Of a stretch of 64,000 nt of DNA, positions 45,010 through 57,867 are shown one piece after another. The stretch is from NCBI GenBank assembly GCA_036927565.1, contig JAYESD010000001.1, positions 265,433,560 through 265,497,559 of the forward strand, read 5' to 3'. Position numbers and translations under genes: made by a program. Origin of the DNA: Tuctoria greenei. Its lineage: Eukaryota; Streptophyta; Magnoliopsida; Poales; Poaceae. The stretch's first letter is position 1. The number at the start of each line of letters is the position of its first letter. The notes below the pieces were generated by a model, which worked only from the letters and a program-made list of their open reading frames with translations, did not search any database and was not told the origin of the DNA.

Positions 45010-48000
45010 GTTCGAGTACATCAATTATTGCATAAATGACCATCTAGGTCTAAAAAAAGTACAAGCAACGGATAATGGTGCTCCAAAGCACAAGCATTAC
45101 CCGGGAGTTTCGCCAGCCTAGAATGTCTTGTCCGGATCAGTGTAGAAGTTTTTGTTCTCCACTTCCTCACCATTGTAGACTGGAGAAAGATAAGCAACAA
45201 GTAAGTTTGAGTACCAATGGTACTCAACAAGTGGGCAAGTTTATGATATGAGGGTCACAACAAGGAAGGCAAACAATGGTAAAGCACTATAGCAATTACA
45301 ACTTATTCTTGTTATTTAGCACCTATATCTAGGTGAATACCACTCACAATCCCAAAACGATCAAATAATGCCCAAACCATCCACCAACCATTTAACCACG
45401 AGTTCTAATCATGAATTTGGTCCCAAGCCGCTCGTTTTCGTGAGCACGGTTGTCTAGACAATTTGAAAAACTCTTCAGAGTGTGTATTCTTTATCCACAG
45501 ATTGTGATTTCACCCTCTGTTTCTAGGTGGACTAAATAAACCTTCCTGTTTCTAGTGGCGGCCAACCACTATACACACTTTTATAGGCGTGCTGCCAGGA
45601 GATCACTACGAGTTCTTTCCGATGGTTTTTGGTCTTGCATTGGCCCTCTGAGGTTTCATCGCTCTGACACCTAGAGTCTATTTTCCCTCCGCTAGGAGAA
45701 GCCCCCCTATTGAGCCATGCGGATCCCAAGGCAGTACTCTGAACTAATTCCCCGCCCATTGTTGACGGCTGTTATATACCAATTTCACCTATCAATATAA
45801 CTCAATTATGTGAAGGATATGTCATTTCTTACAAACATCACCTTTCTACTTGACCTATTTCCACTTGTCCTTGAAAAAATAGTGCATGCAAACTTTTTAT
45901 ACATGAATTGAGGCAAAGTATGGGGAGCAATCCTGAAAAGTACCATCCCAGCCAATCAGGTGACGACACATGGCATCACATGGATCAAATGACCTACAAA
46001 CAGACGTATACGAGGAGATCCAATGTGTATCACCCACATTAGTCAAGAGGATCCACCTGGAAGCCACCCCAAGAAAGCACAGGCTGTCAGAGTCAAGACC
46101 AAGTTGGCCGACCTGGTAGCTCCTCCAAACCTAGTCTTCTTCCATGCGTCGACTCCCTGTGGTGTCCTGATAATGATGAGGACTGATTCACGCGGTAATT
46201 ATGGCAGGAAGTGACGTATCTCCAACTATAAATAGGACCCCATACCCATCACTTCTCACACACATCACTTGAGCATCATTCTATTATATACACTACTTTT
46301 CTTAGTCCTTAGAGGAGTTAGGCTGTAGAGAGGAGAGTCTCTAGTCCCAAGTCCAAATTGGGAAAGAAGTAGATGGAGTCTCTCTTCCCAATACCAAATT
46401 GGGAAATGTATAGCTCATGTATTCCTTCTTGTATTTGTGACTTTATGCATAATAAAGATATTATCTTTAGTCTTCCATTATACATATGCTTGGATGAAGT
46501 GTTTCTTATTTGATTGTAGATTCTATATATGTGATAGGAATAGTCTTTATGATCATGCCTTAATAGTGATATATTATCATCATAAACACTATAAACCCCC
46601 ACTATAGCCTACGTAATTATGATATGATCATGTTAATATGAATAAATATGCTATGTATCAATATTAGTTTCAATGATGATTTAGTTCATTGCTTTAGGAC
46701 AACTTGTGCCGCGGCTCCTAAAGTATTTGCTTAGTATGCTAGCATGATGCTAGGATAGTTAAGTAGCATTGAATATCTCGTAGACCCACGAATTGAAGAG
46801 ATAGGAAGTAGGTGGTGACAGTTATACCTGTCCTTTGTAATCCTCCACGTTCGGCTATGCCACAGGCTCTTGGCGGGAGTCGTCCTAGTATTGCTAGGGG
46901 TAAACTCGTGCCTGATGTGTTGAACAACTTATCATAAGGATTCACCATTGACATGCTCATTAGTACCTAACTTAGGCTATGTATATGTATACCAGAAGCA
47001 TTGTAGGAGCAACTCACAAACTCTTAGCCTAATCTTCACTAGGACCTATTTACTCTTTTAGAATAGATTGCTTATGTGTGTGTCATACTACCCATATGAT
47101 CGACTTACCCTGTCATGATAACTGATTAGTATCCCATAGCTTGATCATAAGAGTTCTGTGTACTGTACTCCATCACATTCCTTTGGGATAAATACGATAC
47201 CTTTGGGAATACTCATGGGTGAAATGCTACAACGGTACCTTCTGTGCGCTTGCAAACCTCATCTCTTACTAAAGATGATCTATGGTGTTAAGAAATACCA
47301 ACACCTGTATCGTTTACCAACGCTACATTGGGAGAGACCAAATTACTGAACCAAGCTGTCCCATATACAACCCTATGGTGATACTATAAGGCTTAGCAAT
47401 TTCCTCCATAAACTAGTCCTTAGAATCGGATAGGTGTCAATCCGCATACCAAGGTTTCATGCACGCATGCACCATTCCATCCAAATCGCCTATCAGATTC
47501 CTACCAACTACTATCATCATTTCCAACATCTCATAATTAAACATAATTCGAAATAAGCATATACCATGATTTTCTCCCATTTACTAAGCATGGCTAAGCG
47601 TAAATAATAAAATAACTCCCATCTGACCCTGGTGATAAGGAATAATATGGAAATACTAGGGAACTCGTATTATGGGATTCAAGTTTAAATTTAACATGCA
47701 ACTAACTAAAACTTAGTAAAAAGGATGCAAGATGGTCAAGGACACTTGCCTCTGAAAAAGTGTTGGTTAGCGACGTTGAAGTGATGTTCTTGAAGGTTGA
47801 ATGTCGGCTCGGGAATCGATGCTAACCACAAAGTCATACATGCAATAACAACCATATAATAAGAAACACTCAAAATATCACAATTAAATAAACAATTCAT
47901 AAAACCAACACATTTACGATGTTGCGTTGAATTTACATATTTTAAGTTATATTTTGTTTATTAGAGACTATTATCGTGTGATATTATGAGTCAAAATATG

Positions 48001-48174
48001 CATATAACAATTTAATATCATTTTCCTATATTTATTTAAATCCTAAAATTATTTTTAATGTAAATTCATATTCAAAATACACTTCAAAGTAAATCTTAAT
48101 GTAAAAAGTATGCAATATATAATTCTTATATCATTTTTCATATTTGCTATGCCTAAATTAATTTTATATTCAAA
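45010..48174. other. no gene; repeat-derived filler
   Basis: Only short frames without family similarity. Contains the TATA-like motif near 46226 and a polyadenylation-like tgcataataaag at 46446, consistent with an LTR remnant. Confidence 0.35.
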
Positions 48175-48179
48175 ATATA

Positions 48180-49093
48180 TGTCGGTACCCTCAAGATCGG
48201 ATACCTCCGCATACAAGAAGAAGCTCCGGACTCGGCCTCCCCGCCGAGGAGGGCTCCAGACCTGCCACGCGTCCTCCGGCTCCGGGCCCTTGCTCTAACC
48301 AAGGAGGGCTCAAGAGCTGTCGTGCGTCCTCTGGCTCCGGGCCCTTGCTCCCACCAAGGGGGGCTCTGGAGCTGCCACACGCCCTCCGACATTGGGCCCT
48401 CGCTCCCACCGAGGAGGGCTCGGGAGCTGGAGTGTGTCCCATGACCTGCAATAAGCCGTGGGCCCTGAAGAGTAAATGGCAATGCGTCATATGCAGTCGC
48501 ACATTGAAGGCGCACGCCTTCCCTAGGCGCACGGTGCTACGCACGCCTCCTGTCAGGTACCGTTGCGTCCAATCACATCGCTGTGAAGGCACCGTAGGCC
48601 TACCCCACACTGCCAAGTGGGTAGATTATGGCAACAAGATGGATGGGACATTCCCTGCCATCATCAACGACTACGCCTAGCCACTGGCGACCGACCGACG
48701 TGGCAAGACAACAAGTCTTCAAGGCACGATCAGAGCAAGCTTACGAAAGAAGCCTTAGATCTTTAGGATAAGATCGCCCTGGGACCACCTGTCGGGTCCC
48801 GACACCCCACTTGTAAGGTGTTCAACCTTGTCTATAAAAGGCCTGAACCTTCACCATTACAAAGGACCATACATCGAATCCCCCACATGACACACGCATA
48901 CACACATACTAGCAATACCATTCACCGTGGAGTAGGGTGTTACGCTCCTTGCAGCCCGAACCACGTAAAAACCACTATCTCATATTCTCATCCGCTAGAA
49001 CACTTGATTGAGGCCTAATCCCCGCCGAACAAAGAACCTCCGCAGGCTGCTCCTTAGCAGATCTGGGGGAAGTGTCGCACTAACATTTCAACA
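48180..49093 (+). repeat. 5' LTR of the non-autonomous element
   Basis: 914 bp. Shares caccgtggagtagggtgtta and cggcccgaaccacgtaaa-type blocks with the LTRs at 851 and 1825, so the families are related. Confidence 0.88.
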
Positions 49094-49189
49094 TTTAGCA
49101 CGCCAGGAAGGGGCTTTTTATCTCAAAAAACGTGGCAGCGCTTTTCACCCCCATGGCGTTCATCAAGCCTGCGAGTAGCAGCACGATCA

Positions 49190-49640
49190 AGCTGCAAAAG
49201 GTCGACCAGCTCCGGTATTACCCAGGGGGCCTGTCGTCAACGTTTCTACAACAACGATGGGCGACGCTGGAGCAGCCAGCTTTGGCCCCACCCAAGAGGC
49301 CTGCCGTCGAAGTTTCTACATCAACGATGGATGACACCGGAGCAGCCAGCACCGACACCACCTTGGGGGCCCACCGTTGACGTTTTTCTCATTGAAGATG
49401 GGTGATGCTGGAGCATCCAGCTCTTGCACATCCCAGGGGCCCGTCATCTACGTTTCTTAGCATTGATGGCGGGCGCCGCTGGAGCATCCAGCTTTGACAC
49501 CTCCCAGAGGGCCCGCCGTCGACGTTCCGCACGTTGAGGATGGGTGCCGCCTCGGTTCGGTGGCTACCTCGTTACCATCGCCGCCAGCATCAACTATCCA
49601 TGCTCCCGCACTCCACCGTGGGACCGCCGACGACATCCTG
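49190..49640 (+). repeat. internal tandem repeats, type 1 (about 60 bp)
   Basis: Repeats of ggggcc(t/c)gccgtc, gacgtttctac and cgatgg...gctggagcagccagc. No stable reading frame. Confidence 0.6.
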
Positions 49641-49799
49641 CGACTAAGTGGTAGGCATGTCCAACCAGTTGGCCACACCTACCAGGGGGCCTCTAAGGGA
49701 TCTCTTGGGCAGGACGTCAAGCGGTTTCCCTCCACGACGACGACAACGACGTCACCAAGGCGTTACAGTAAGTTTGACCCGAAGATCTACTGTAAGTTT

Positions 49800-51010
49800 T
49801 ACTTTTGGCACGGTGGGAGGTCCAGAGTATGCAACCTGCTTAGTCTGGTCCTGCACCCTAAGCGTGTACACTTTGCTTCCCCAATGCCACTTCCATAAAG
49901 CTTCACCCTGGGCGTAGTGGTAGGATAGTTTTTCTTTTTTCTAAAAAGGGTGTCATAGCATCTAGGAGCAGCGCTCGAAGCAACTAAGCTCCGGTGGGTC
50001 CGGTCCAGGGTGTTCATCCTGCTTAGCATGGTTCCATACCCTAAGCCTGTACATTTTTCCTCCCTTGTCATCTGGAGCGGGTCGTTGCCTTCTTGTAAAG
50101 CCTGCCTCCTCCTATGATTACCAAGTTAGAAGAACCACTGTCTTACCCTATGCTTCGTTTATGTTCATTTAATTATGCATTAATTTTATGATCATCAAAT
50201 CATGCTCGTTCTCGCATATCTCTGTCATATGCACGTGCACTCTCTCCCTGTCTCACGCCTAGTGGAGTTATGCAATCTTGCTGCTGGCGGTTCTGCTTGA
50301 GGTTCTTGTGATGTATTTGGGTTATTTGGTTGTTTTCCTGCTTGGGAGCCCGTGGCGCCGAATGGTCACTCCCCTGAAAACCTGACGCTCGTGGGAGGTT
50401 CAGAGGGTACAACCTGCTTAGCCTGGTCCTGTATCCTAGGTGTGTACACTTTGCCTCTTCAGCGCTAACGTCTAAGTACAGGGGGATGGACGGCACACAC
50501 TCCTGAGCAGGACGATAACCATAACTGGGATACTGTCGCGCTGGATTACCCACTCACCGTAAGCCCGACTTGGGACCGTAAGACATAACAAGACTAAAAG
50601 CAGGAAGGGAGTAACCGACGAGCAAAATTATTTACATTATGCTTTAATTTTTGCTTACTTTCGCATATCATCTGCCATATGCTCGGTTACATTTCTCCTG
50701 TCTCGTCCTAGTTGGAGTTGTGATATCCTACTAAAGGTGTATCCGCATGAGGTACCTGCAATGTGTTTGGAGTTTGATGATCGTTTTCTTGGTCGGGGTT
50801 CATGGTGTCGAATGGTTCTAACTCCTGAAAGGCTAACGCCGAGCTGGAGGTCCAGGGTGTGCAACCCACTTAGCCTGGTTCTATACCCTAAGCATGCGCA
50901 CGTTGCCTCCCAGTGCTAATAGCTGAGTAAAATGGGTCGGACGGCTCATGCCCTGAGCAAGGCAACGACCATACCCTGAATGTTGTTGCATCGAATTACC
51001 CATGACCCAC
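49800..51010 (+). repeat. internal repeats, type 2 (degenerate units about 170-450 bp apart)
   Basis: Four copies of the block tgcaacctgcttagcctggt, followed by ctgtaccctaagcgtgtaca and a gcctcccagtgc-like stretch, near 49826, 50010, 50408 and 50855. The last two also share a longer downstream stretch. Confidence 0.6.
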
Positions 51011-51149
51011 ATCTTAGTTAAGGACCGTAAGCCATAACGAAACTAAAGAGCAGGGAAGTGGTGACCGACGAGCAAAATTACTTTTTGTCTACCGTGTGTG
51101 CACGACATACAGGGAGCCCGCCACTGACGTTCTACACATCCATGGTAGG

Positions 51150-51715
51150 CGCCGTCGACGCTTCTTCGAGCTCCGGTGCCCCCAAGGGGCCCGCTAGTGT
51201 CACATCTGCAAGCTCCTACGCCTCCCAAGGGGCCATCGATGTCACTTCTCTGAGCTTCGGCGCCCCCAAGGGGACCCCTGGCGTTACTTCTCCGAGCTCC
51301 GGTACCCCCAAGGGGGCCACCGGCGTCACTTCTGTGAGCTCTGATGCCTTCCCAGAGGACTGCCGACGTCACTTCTTTGAGCTTTGGCGCCCCCTAATGG
51401 GGCCGTCGACATCACTTCTCTGAGCTTCAGCGCCCCCAAGGGGGCCGCTGGCATCACTTCTCTGAGCTCCGGCACCCCGAAGGGGGCCGCTGGCGTCACT
51501 TATCCGAGCACTAGTGCCCCCAAGGAGGCCGCCAACATCACTTCTACGAGCTACGATGCCTCCCAAGGGGGTTGTTGGTGTCAATTCTTCGAGCTCCGGC
51601 GCCTCCCAAAGGGACCGCCGACGTTACTTCTGTGAGATCCGATGCCCCCCAAGGGGGTCGTCAGCGTCACTTCTCCGAGCTCCGGCGCCCCTCGAGGGGG
51701 CCCGCTAGCATCACT
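51150..51715 (+). repeat. internal tandem repeats, type 3 (about 57-60 bp)
   Basis: About nine units of acttctccgagctccggcgc followed by ccccaagggggccgctggcgt. They generate repetitive open frames on both strands by chance of unit length. Confidence 0.75.
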
Positions 51716-51783
51716 TTTACAAGACAAGATAAAGGCCCCACCTACGGGATCGTCATCTCTCTCGAGGTGGGCTCGGGGGCCAC

Positions 51784-52653
51784 TGTCGGTACCATCAAGA
51801 CCAGGTACCTCTGCATACAAGAAGCTTCGGACCCTTCCTCACCATCGAGGAGGGTTCCGAAGCTGCCACACGTCATACGACTTCGGGCCCTTGCTCCCAC
51901 CGAGGAGGGGTATGGAGCTGCCATGCATCTTCCGGCTCCGGGCCCTTGCTCCCACCGAGGAGGGCTCCAGAGCCGGAGTGTGTCCCATGGCCTACAATGA
52001 GCTGTGGACCCCAAATAGTAAAGGGTGGCGCGTCCTGTACAATCGTGCATTGAAGGCACACGCCTTCCCAAGGCACACGATGCAGCGCACGCCCCTGTCA
52101 GGTACCGCTACACCCAATCACATCACAGTGAAGGTGCCGCAGGCCTACCCCACACCGCCAAGTGGGTAGCTTACAACAACAAGACGGATGGGAGGTTCCC
52201 TACCCTCACCAATGGCTATGTCCTGCCACTGGCGACCGACACGACAAGACATCAAGTCTTCAAAGTGTGATCAGAGGCAGAGTACGCAAGAAGCCTTAGA
52301 TATTGTACAGGATAAGATCACCCTGGGTCCACCTGTCGGGCCTTGGGCTCCACTTGTAAGTCGTCTGACCTTGGATTATAAAAGGATCGGGCATCCATCG
52401 ACTTAGACATCTTCTCTGGTCCGCTCGGACTAGGGGACCAAAAAACATCACACACGCATACACACATACTAGGAATACCATCCACCGTGGAGTAGGGTGT
52501 TACGCTCCTTGCGGCCCGAACCACGTAAAAACCACTGTCTCATATCCTCATCCGCAAGAACACTTGATTGAGGCCTAAGCCCCTCCGAACAAAGAACCTC
52601 CGTGGGCTGCTCCTTAGCAGATCTGGGAAAAGTGTCGCATTAACACTTTGACA
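51784..52653 (+). repeat. 3' LTR of the non-autonomous element
   Basis: 870 bp, homologous to 48180-49093 with several small indels. Confidence 0.88.
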
Positions 52654-52658
52654 ATATA

Positions 52659-54120
52659 CATGAAACACAATTATATATATATATATATTACAATTAATTT
52701 AGCAATTTTGGAATTTATTATAATTATTTAGAATAAAATAGTTATTCTAGGTAAATATTCATGTTAATATAATTAGTAGAGTTTCCTAGGATTTCTCCAA
52801 TTTATTTAGAATTTTCTTGAATATAATTTTCTATTTTATATCCAATTGGGAATTTACTGCATTAAATTAAATAATCCATATTAATTAAATATTGTTTCTG
52901 CAAAAACCCAAGTGTTCCCATAATTACACAGAAGTTCAAGGTCTTTTATGTAAAAACATATGCTGAATACCAATTTTTATTAAGTCCAGGGGTTCACTTA
53001 TAATTTTATATTTAATTCCTAAATATAGTAAAGGCCAGAGGTGTTCTTGTAAAGATTTGGACTTATTTGTAATTTCTAAAAACACCTAGGGGGTTATGTG
53101 TTATGTGTTAAGTAATCAAGGGGTATGGTCGGTTTTAATGTGAGTCATTGGATCTTAAATGGATGGTCCAAATTTAAAATAGGCGAAGGGGTATCCTTGA
53201 TCTAATCGTGGCCGCCGTACTGGATCAAGGGATAGGAAGCGGCCACGTCGGCCGACGACGCTACAGGGGCGATGCGCGGCGGAGCCCTACGCCGATCTCG
53301 CTGGTGAGGGCCAATGCACGCGAAACAAGCTAAAACCTAGCATTTTCTACCATATTTGGGGGATGAGAGAGTGGTGCACTCACCGAGAGGGTTCACGATG
53401 TTCAGAATGGGGCCGAGAGGCGTTAGTGCTGAGGAAGAATGACGACGAGGGGCGGCGCTCGACGAATCTGGAGGTGCAGACACTAACACTTCCAATCGAC
53501 TTGTCCGTCGGCTCCCTGGAGAACGACACACATGTGGGTCTCAATGGAGTGAAGGGAAAGCAACCTAAATTGTCGAAACGGCGACAACTTACCCGACGGT
53601 GGCGCTAGGGTTTGGCGTCATCGAGGAAAGGGAAAAGAGGGGGGTGATCTTTTAAGGGGGGATGAGGAGAAATGGCATGAGCACGAAGAGGGCCATTTAC
53701 TTGGCGTGGGTAGTGGGAGAAACAACCGCCATAATGGTCGGCGAACGTGAGCGTGCGGCTCGGGAGTGTGGCGGTTCAAGGGGGAAGACGAAGGGGAAGG
53801 AGGGGTCGCGTGTGGACTGGGCCGTGGGGTGAAATGGGAAGGGAGGGGGAGACAGGCCAACTCGAGTTTTGGCCGAAGAGAGTTTTTCTTTTTATTTCCC
53901 TTTTCCTTTTCTTTATTTCATCCTCCCTTTTAATTCTTTTGAATTTTTCTGATTTCAACTTCGAACGAATTTATCTGACACATTTTAAAACCATAATTTT
54001 CACACATGTTTAACTAACATGATGCACTTGTCTAAAGTGATTTTTATAGAATTTTTATTTCACAAAAAAGCCATTAATATAATATTTAAGGTTTTTTATG
54101 TTGAAAATGTGGATGTTACA
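52659..54120. other. LTR-derived DNA right of the nested element
   Basis: AT-rich to 53200, then GC-rich with frames that do not resemble known proteins, ending in the ggatgttaca-type terminus at 54120. Confidence 0.35.
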
Positions 54121-54417
54121 GGATGTCAAAAATGTGGGGCATGGAGTCGTCGGCCACCATGGGGCATGGAGCTGTTGGGCGGCAGCGCGCCGTGGTCCAT
54201 GGAGGCGGCGGACCTAGGCGGCGGCACACCCTGGTCCATGAAGGCGACGGACACCATGAATGGAGGCGGCGGGGCTTGGGGCACCTCGGCCCGTGGAGGC
54301 GTCAAGCGGCGACGTGCCGGCAGCTCCCATGGTCAGGCGGCGGCTGGCAGGGGAGGCGGCGGGTGTACGGGCGGCAGTGCTGCTGATTGTTTTTTATCCA
54401 ATGCAGGGTTTCAAATG
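54121..54417. other. GC-rich spacer
   Basis: GGC-rich sequence of repeated catggagg and ggcggcgg type; open frames here are compositional. No function seen. Confidence 0.35.
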
Positions 54418-54602
54418 AAGAGAGGGTAAAATGGTCTTTTGCATCAATTTTACTGTAAAAAATTCTATCAAAAATGAAATTCCATCTCAACGGGAAAGAA
54501 GCAAAGTCTACACTATTATAATACGATTTTAGCTACACATATGTTGGAAGTAGAATTTTGACGAAACCCAATGTTGGTAGTGGGAAAATCCCAAATTTCT
54601 CA
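54418..54602 (-). repeat. dispersed repeat, copy B (inverted partner of 8200-8390)
   Basis: Reverse complement of copy A, from ctctc...gggtaaaatggtc to gggaaaatcccaaatttctc. An extra local duplication of aaaatcccaaatttctcac follows to about 54665. Confidence 0.55.
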
Positions 54603-54659
54603 TCACCACAACATTGAGAAAATCCCAAATTTCTCACCTGACAAAATCCCAATGTTGGT

Positions 54660-54800
54660 AATTTCTCACGGCTCGGTGGTGACGCGTTTTCGAGTGGCGC
54701 GGTGGGCTGTCAGATTGGGGATGCTGCTCGCCGTCCTGCTCCTTGCTCTAAAATTTGCTGATTGGAAAAGCTTCAATGGCTCCGGAGTGCAGGTAAATGT
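54660..54800 (+). other. possible exon fragment with one membrane segment
   Basis: A short frame reads FRVARWAVRLGMLLAVLLLA then LKFADWKSFNGSG, followed by a plausible splice donor (gcaggtaaatg at 54789). I do not recognise a family. It may be a captured gene fragment or chance. Confidence 0.2.
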
Positions 54801-54999
54801 AAGCAAAAAAATGTGTTCACGCCTGAAGTTGCTAAGGCATATGACCAATTTGAATTCAACTAAGTAGATGCATAAATCATGATCTGATTTTACATGATAA
54901 TTCTTCATTATAACTCACTAGACTGCTAATAGTTGCTGCATCCAGCATCTCACATGCCGGTGAAAGATGACACCTCAACGGATCTGAAACAAATATTTC

Positions 55000-57867
55000 T
55001 CAGGCTCGTTTCTTCCTGTTCATCTTTCCCAGCTTCGACCTGCGTTGCTTGAACACGTGCAGGTACAGCTTCAGCCAAAGAAACGGATAGCACACCAGCA
55101 CACCCTGGGTCGTTGCCACAGATATATCAGAACTCAGAAGCAGCTGAATTCTTGTTAACAGAAAGCTTTAGAAGGGCACCATGTTAAAGTTTCAATGACT
55201 CGACGTACCACTAGAAAGGAATGGTAGCTCATGGAGAACTTCTCAAAGAAACCTGAGTAAAGATTCGTCTCCTTCACAAAGGGAAGAGCTCGGTATATAG
55301 TCCACACTGCCAAGAAAGTAATGATCAAGCTCAATGCTACTGTACTGGGAGTAGCCATGTCGTGTGTAAGAGCATTTGAGCTTACTTTCTCCTGGTCCCA
55401 CCCCAATTGGATACAGTGCGATAAAAGCAGTGTACCTATAGGCATTTGCATGTGGTCATCCAGAAAAATGATAATGTTCAGCTTACATATACAAAAATTG
55501 CTCCAGCGGCAGACTGGAAATGCAAAAAAAAAAACCCTAAGAGGAGCAGGTAAAACTGTGAACTGGACTGGAATGCCTCTTAATTAGCTTGATGGTAGTA
55601 TGCATATTCTAAAACTGAGTAACAATTTCAGGAAAAAAAGGTGGTGAATCGAGCATTATGATGTACTTCTATATCACATGAAGTGATCTTAATGATGGAC
55701 TCTTATGTCAGATGATCTGTGATCGACTTTGCAGAGAATATGATGAACTTCTAAAAAAAAAAAGGCTTTTGCTTGCACGATTATGTGTTTCTGCAACTTT
55801 TGAACACTCGAACTTTCATCCTTACAATATTCTAGTTTTCTTACTTACTGAACTCTTGTCAACTTAATGGTCAAACATTACTTTTGAACACCAAGCTTCG
55901 ACTATTTTTCAAAATTTTCCATTTTTAGGATGACAAAAATCTTCGTTTCATAAAAACTATGAAGATCATATATCCACCAGTTGAATTTCTACACGCAACC
56001 ACAACCAGTTGTGTGCATAATGCATCATAAAGAATACTGGAACCTGAGATAAGTGAGCCATGCTGGACAAATTTTTAATGCCATCAGAGCATAATGAGAG
56101 TACCGGATGACCTGTAAGTCAAAATAGTAGCAGATTGACATGATTAAACAATAGTTACATAACAGACTGAACTCCAAAACATATCTTGAAAGAAACATAA
56201 AAAGAAAAGGCATCAGGTTTCAGACCAGTACTGATGGATATCTAATCAATACTTCATATTCATTCGCATGTTGTGGGATAGTGATGTGAAACACGGTGGG
56301 CAGGGGGTATCGAGGTTGATCAGGGGTCTCTCCTTGGCTGCTGTATTGCGCGGACACGACGACCAAAGATAAGAATAGCCCATAGGGATATTCTATTTTC
56401 CTTTGATGGATAATACAGCAGGGGAGGGCGTGGTTTTATAGGGGCCAGGAGCCTCCAGGCGTGCAGGCCAGGGACTCCATTATGGCCTTTAATCCTACTC
56501 CAACTCTGCTTCTAATCCTATTCCAACTCTTACTCTATCTCTTTATCTCTTATCTCTAACAGATTTATCCTTAACCGATCTAAACAGACTTTATCTTTTA
56601 TTGACTCTATTATCTCTAATGTTTCTGCGTCTGGACTCCTTCAATCTGCCCCACATGTGTGGGCCCTAGCGGCCCACAGGAAGTACATAGCAGATACTTA
56701 ATAGGTTATAAATTAACAAATGGTTCTTAGTCAAGGATTACTTTAAGATAACTTTCTTTTTCCTGATAAATATATAGTATTTTAGTTTTATGCCGTTTCA
56801 AAAGTATATCTTTTTCCACTTTTGCTACCACACTACCGAGGTATTCATACTAGTTTAGTCTCTCCTCAACCCATAATCAGCACTGAATATAATAGTATAT
56901 TCCTCCTATCTAAACATGTCAGTGCATCGAAATTTCAGAACCACATTTGTCAGAACAACTCAAATAAAATAAATACAAATGCACAGAAGATACAGTCTTC
57001 TTTTTGCTATGTTAGAATTCAAGACATTGACATTTTGCATCCTAATTTTGTTCAAATACAAATATTGATGTTAGTGTGAACAAAGAAAGAAAACGGTATG
57101 GAAGGTCATTGTGTCACACCTCAGATATACTCCAAGCTATAAATGTTATGAACACAGATGTGCTGCTCTGAACCTGCAGTTTCCAATTATTAGCGTCTAT
57201 GTAAAATCTAAGGAAGTAAAGACAGCGTTCCAAAACTTTATTCTTCCTAGCTTGTGAAAAAGCGAGTCCAATTCGGATCTGTTGGAGCACAACTCAAGCA
57301 GCTCACCTCGGAGATTTGCCGGACAACAGCGAGAGCGAAGTGAGTTCTCCCTCCCCATTGCAAGAAAGCAAGGATCGGCGCTGTGGGTACCAATCCTAAA
57401 CCAGAATGGCACCAGTGTCTCGTCAACATCACAGCATCACAATTTTCCTTTAGAACGAATAAAAGAGGGAAGGAGTTCAACAGTTCGTCCCACCAATGGC
57501 GGCGTGGACCGTTTCAAGAATCGCGCAGGTCTGCAGAAGGCCTGGTTCAAAAGCAGGTGAAATTATCAACGCGAGCCAGTGGCAATTGGGATGAGATTGC
57601 ATCAAATAAGGGGACAAAGGAGGGAGGGGGCGAGGAGGTACAGATGAGTTCGCCGGCGACCGTGTAGGCTGAGTGGACGGAGAGGGGAGGGGCGAGGCAG
57701 GTCAAGAGGCGGAGGAGGGCGATGAACCTGAATTCGCCAAGGAAATTGAGAGAGGCGTCAGTAGTGGATGCAGCAGCCTGCCGGTCATCGTGGGTGGCCG
57801 TGGCTTACCATCCGAGCGACTGGAGGGAGTTGTAGGAGAGGAGGTAGAGCTTCGAAGGGCGAATCAT
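55000..57867 (-). CDS. very-long-chain (3R)-3-hydroxyacyl-CoA dehydratase (HACD; PAS2/PTPLA family)
   Basis: Nine exons join in frame with GT-AG borders: 57867-57809, 57727-57642, 57541-57494, 57395-57307, 57173-57120, 56111-56044, 55435-55386, 55306-55209, 55104-55000, giving 218 residues, the family's usual length. The enzyme removes water from 3-hydroxyacyl-CoA in the ER fatty acid elongase cycle, partnering KCS, KCR and ECR. It starts MIRPSKLYLLSYNSLQSLGW. Several membrane helices follow, with the block PILAFLQWGGRTHFALAVVR and then VIRYSHYALMAL. The catalytic Tyr143 and Glu151 lie in LYPIGVGPGE, matching the Tyr/Glu pair known from yeast Phs1. The C-terminus NRKKRA ends in a KKxx-type ER retrieval signal. 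The GVGPGE spacing suggests the PTPLA branch rather than PAS2 proper. No lesion seen. Confidence 0.92.
55436..56043 (-). other. intron of the HACD gene
   Basis: 608 bases between exons 6 and 7, AT-rich, no inserted element recognised. Confidence 0.6.
56112..57119 (-). other. large intron of the HACD gene, with possible insertion
   Basis: Intron 5, 1008 bases. The GC-richer segment 56270-56700 (gtggtttataggggcc, then ctctatctctttatctctta runs) differs in composition from its surroundings and may be a small inserted element; ends were not defined. Confidence 0.45.

Larger units (their letters stand above)
48180..52653 (+). mobile_element. non-autonomous LTR retrotransposon, 4474 bp, with intact ends
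   Basis: The 5' LTR (48180-49093, 914 bp) and 3' LTR (51784-52653, 870 bp) both begin tgtcggtacc and end in aca. The target duplication ATATA is at 48175-48179 and 52654-52658. After the 5' LTR comes ttagcacgccaggaaggggc, a primer-site-like sequence. Before the 3' LTR, gggctcgggggccac is the polypurine tract. TATA boxes (tataaaag) are at 48833 and 52377. The internal 2.7 kb has no gag or pol; it is made of tandem repeats. Such elements depend on proteins from an autonomous relative. Confidence 0.9.
44901..54120. mobile_element. degenerate LTR-retrotransposon DNA (Tekay/Del-like LTR ends), unresolved nest
   Basis: The left end tgtcacacctagttttaaaa and right end aatgtggatgttaca resemble the termini of long Tekay/Del-type gypsy LTRs. 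The first 350 bases also carry the gtatgccatgatca and acaagtaagt-type blocks that I associate with such LTRs. No gag or pol frame remains. A TATA-like actataaatagga near 46226 suggests another LTR inside. I found no matching target duplication (agttg on the left, ggatg on the right). The extent and unity of this element are uncertain. The complete element at 48180-52653 is nested within it. Confidence 0.35.

Noticed and set aside
48153..48680. Overlapping frames in the LTR at 48180
   Set aside because: Inside an LTR, shared with the 3' LTR only in broken form; no protein similarity.
51043..51708. Several repetitive open frames inside the non-autonomous LTR element
   Set aside because: Produced by an about 57-60 bp tandem repeat whose unit is often a multiple of three; open on both strands and low complexity.
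54019..54429. 136-codon frame with Gly/Trp/Met-rich sequence
   Set aside because: Compositional frame in GGC-rich DNA; no start context or family match.
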